Below, one piece after another: positions 6,417 to 6,848 of a stretch of DNA of 6,848 nt. The stretch's first letter is position 1. Each line of letters starts with the position of its first letter. Source of the stretch: Acidobacteriota bacterium (GTDB lineage Bacteria; Acidobacteriota; Vicinamibacteria; Vicinamibacterales; UBA2999); assembly GCA_947478985.1 (NCBI GenBank), contig CANJYC010000095.1, positions 1 to 6,848 of the forward strand. Direction: 5' to 3'. The notes below the pieces were generated by a model that did not search any database, was not told the origin of the DNA, and saw only the letters and a list, made by a program, of their open reading frames with translations. The translations under genes and the position numbers were made by a program.

Positions 6417-6848
6417 CGGCCAGCGCCAGGACCTCGACCGCCGCCGCCGAACGGAGGGAACTGGAAGCCACCTCCGGCACCAGGCGTTGGCGCACCGCCA
6501 CCGCTGCGACCCTGGCCGCCAGAACCACCCGCGCTTCCCGGACCAGTGCCAAATCCAGGACCTGTTGCGCTTCCGGGGCCCTCCGCGCCACGGCGTCCAC
6601 CCTGACCGCCTGCCCCGCCGGCGCCTCCTGCTCCTCCGGCCCGGAACGTCGTGCCACCTCGGCCAGGTTGCACGCCAGGGCCGTTTGCGCCTCCTCCCGT
6701 TGTCGCAGTTCCGCCGCGGCCTGCCTGAGCGGTGGCGACGGTCGCGACAAACGGCATGTCGTTATATGTGGACCGGCCTTCCATGACGCGGAAGGCGGTC
6801 GCCTTGCTCGTGCTTACCACGCCCAGAATGGGCCCACCGCCGCCACCG
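6413..6848 (-). CDS. C-terminal part of a Gly-rich protein, possibly secretion/pilus-associated (5' end outside window)
   Basis: The minus-strand frame enters from the window edge and stays open for 144 codons to a TAG at 6415-6413. The first 45 or so residues look like a normal domain end (GPILGVVSTSKATAFRVMEG, then RSTYNDMPFVATVATAQAG). That pattern of a conserved 'GVxS(K)' strand followed by a 'GRxxYNxxxFV' strand resembles the end of proteins annotated near type II secretion or pilin genes in Acidobacteriota. This is from memory and is a weak assignment. The remaining roughly 100 residues are very rich in Gly, Pro, Ala, Ser, Thr and Arg, with short GGAGGAGGAG and GPGFGTGPG type repeats, probably a disordered tail ending in GPGAGR. 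The true start is beyond the window; the GTG at 6820 is not a credible start. The reading is supported by the non-repetitive first part and by the clean convergent stop with the neighbouring gene. No function can be given. Confidence 0.6.
   Translation of the reverse strand, partial: GGGGGPILGVVSTSKATAFRVMEGRSTYNDMPFVATVATAQAGRGGTATTGGGANGPGVQPGRGGTTFRAGGAGGAGGAGGQGGRRGAEGPGSATGPGFGTGPGSAGGSGGQGRSGGGAPTPGAGGGFQFPPFGGGGRGPGAGR
6425..6715. repeat. Low-complexity Gly-codon-rich tract
   Basis: On the minus strand this stretch is dominated by GGN codons, with tandem-like runs around 6600-6640 (GGA/GGC-GGC-GCC units encoding Gly-Gly-Ala repeats) and around 6530-6570 (Gly-Pro-Gly units). The repeats are imperfect and short, typical of a disordered protein tail rather than a DNA-level satellite. 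Confidence 0.5.

Noticed and set aside
6352..6786. Plus-strand frame overlapping the end of the serine hydrolase
   Set aside because: It overlaps the true 3' end in another frame and is antisense to the Gly-rich gene; the product is low-complexity Arg/Pro/Leu.

Overview
The window is a tightly packed, high-GC bacterial chromosome segment carrying seven genes, the two outermost cut by the window edges. Codon use is strongly GC-biased, four starts are GTG (xerD, nagB, the serine hydrolase) or a debatable TTG/ATG, and almost no non-coding DNA remains. The gene set (PHP-domain exported protein, XerD, MurQ, NagB, GHL10 hydrolase, class C-type serine hydrolase, Gly-rich secretion-associated protein) would suit an Acidobacteriota genome, perhaps Vicinamibacteria. 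That placement is an inference from style and content, not a demonstrated match. No rRNA, tRNA, CRISPR array, insertion sequence or phage gene is visible.

Layout: positions 1-1629 (minus) hold an exported PHP-fold metallohydrolase, C-terminus off the window. Six bases upstream of it lies xerD (1636-2538, minus), a complete tyrosine recombinase. A 71-bp divergent spacer (2539-2609) separates xerD from murQ (2610-3581, plus). murQ converges on nagB (3576-4304, minus) with a 6-bp overlap of stop regions. nagB diverges from a predicted secreted GHL10-type glycoside-hydrolase-like protein (4334-5344, plus) across a gap of at most 29 bp. A serine hydrolase of the beta-lactamase/AmiE type (5367-6416, plus) follows 22 bp later. 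It converges on the C-terminal part of a Gly-rich protein (6413-6848, minus), and the two TAG stops share one CTAG.

Functional reading: the centre looks like a peptidoglycan amino-sugar recovery neighbourhood. MurQ turns MurNAc-6-phosphate into GlcNAc-6-phosphate plus D-lactate, and NagB turns GlcN-6-phosphate into fructose-6-phosphate plus ammonia. The deacetylase NagA that would link them is not in the window. The GHL10 protein and the AmiE-like serine hydrolase are plausible but unproven partners that trim glycans and muropeptides. In Bacillus subtilis, murQ is likewise found beside a beta-lactamase-fold amidase (AmiE) and glycosidases. The genes alternate in strand rather than forming one operon. 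The xerD/PHP pair is probably a separate transcription unit with no evident link to sugar recycling.
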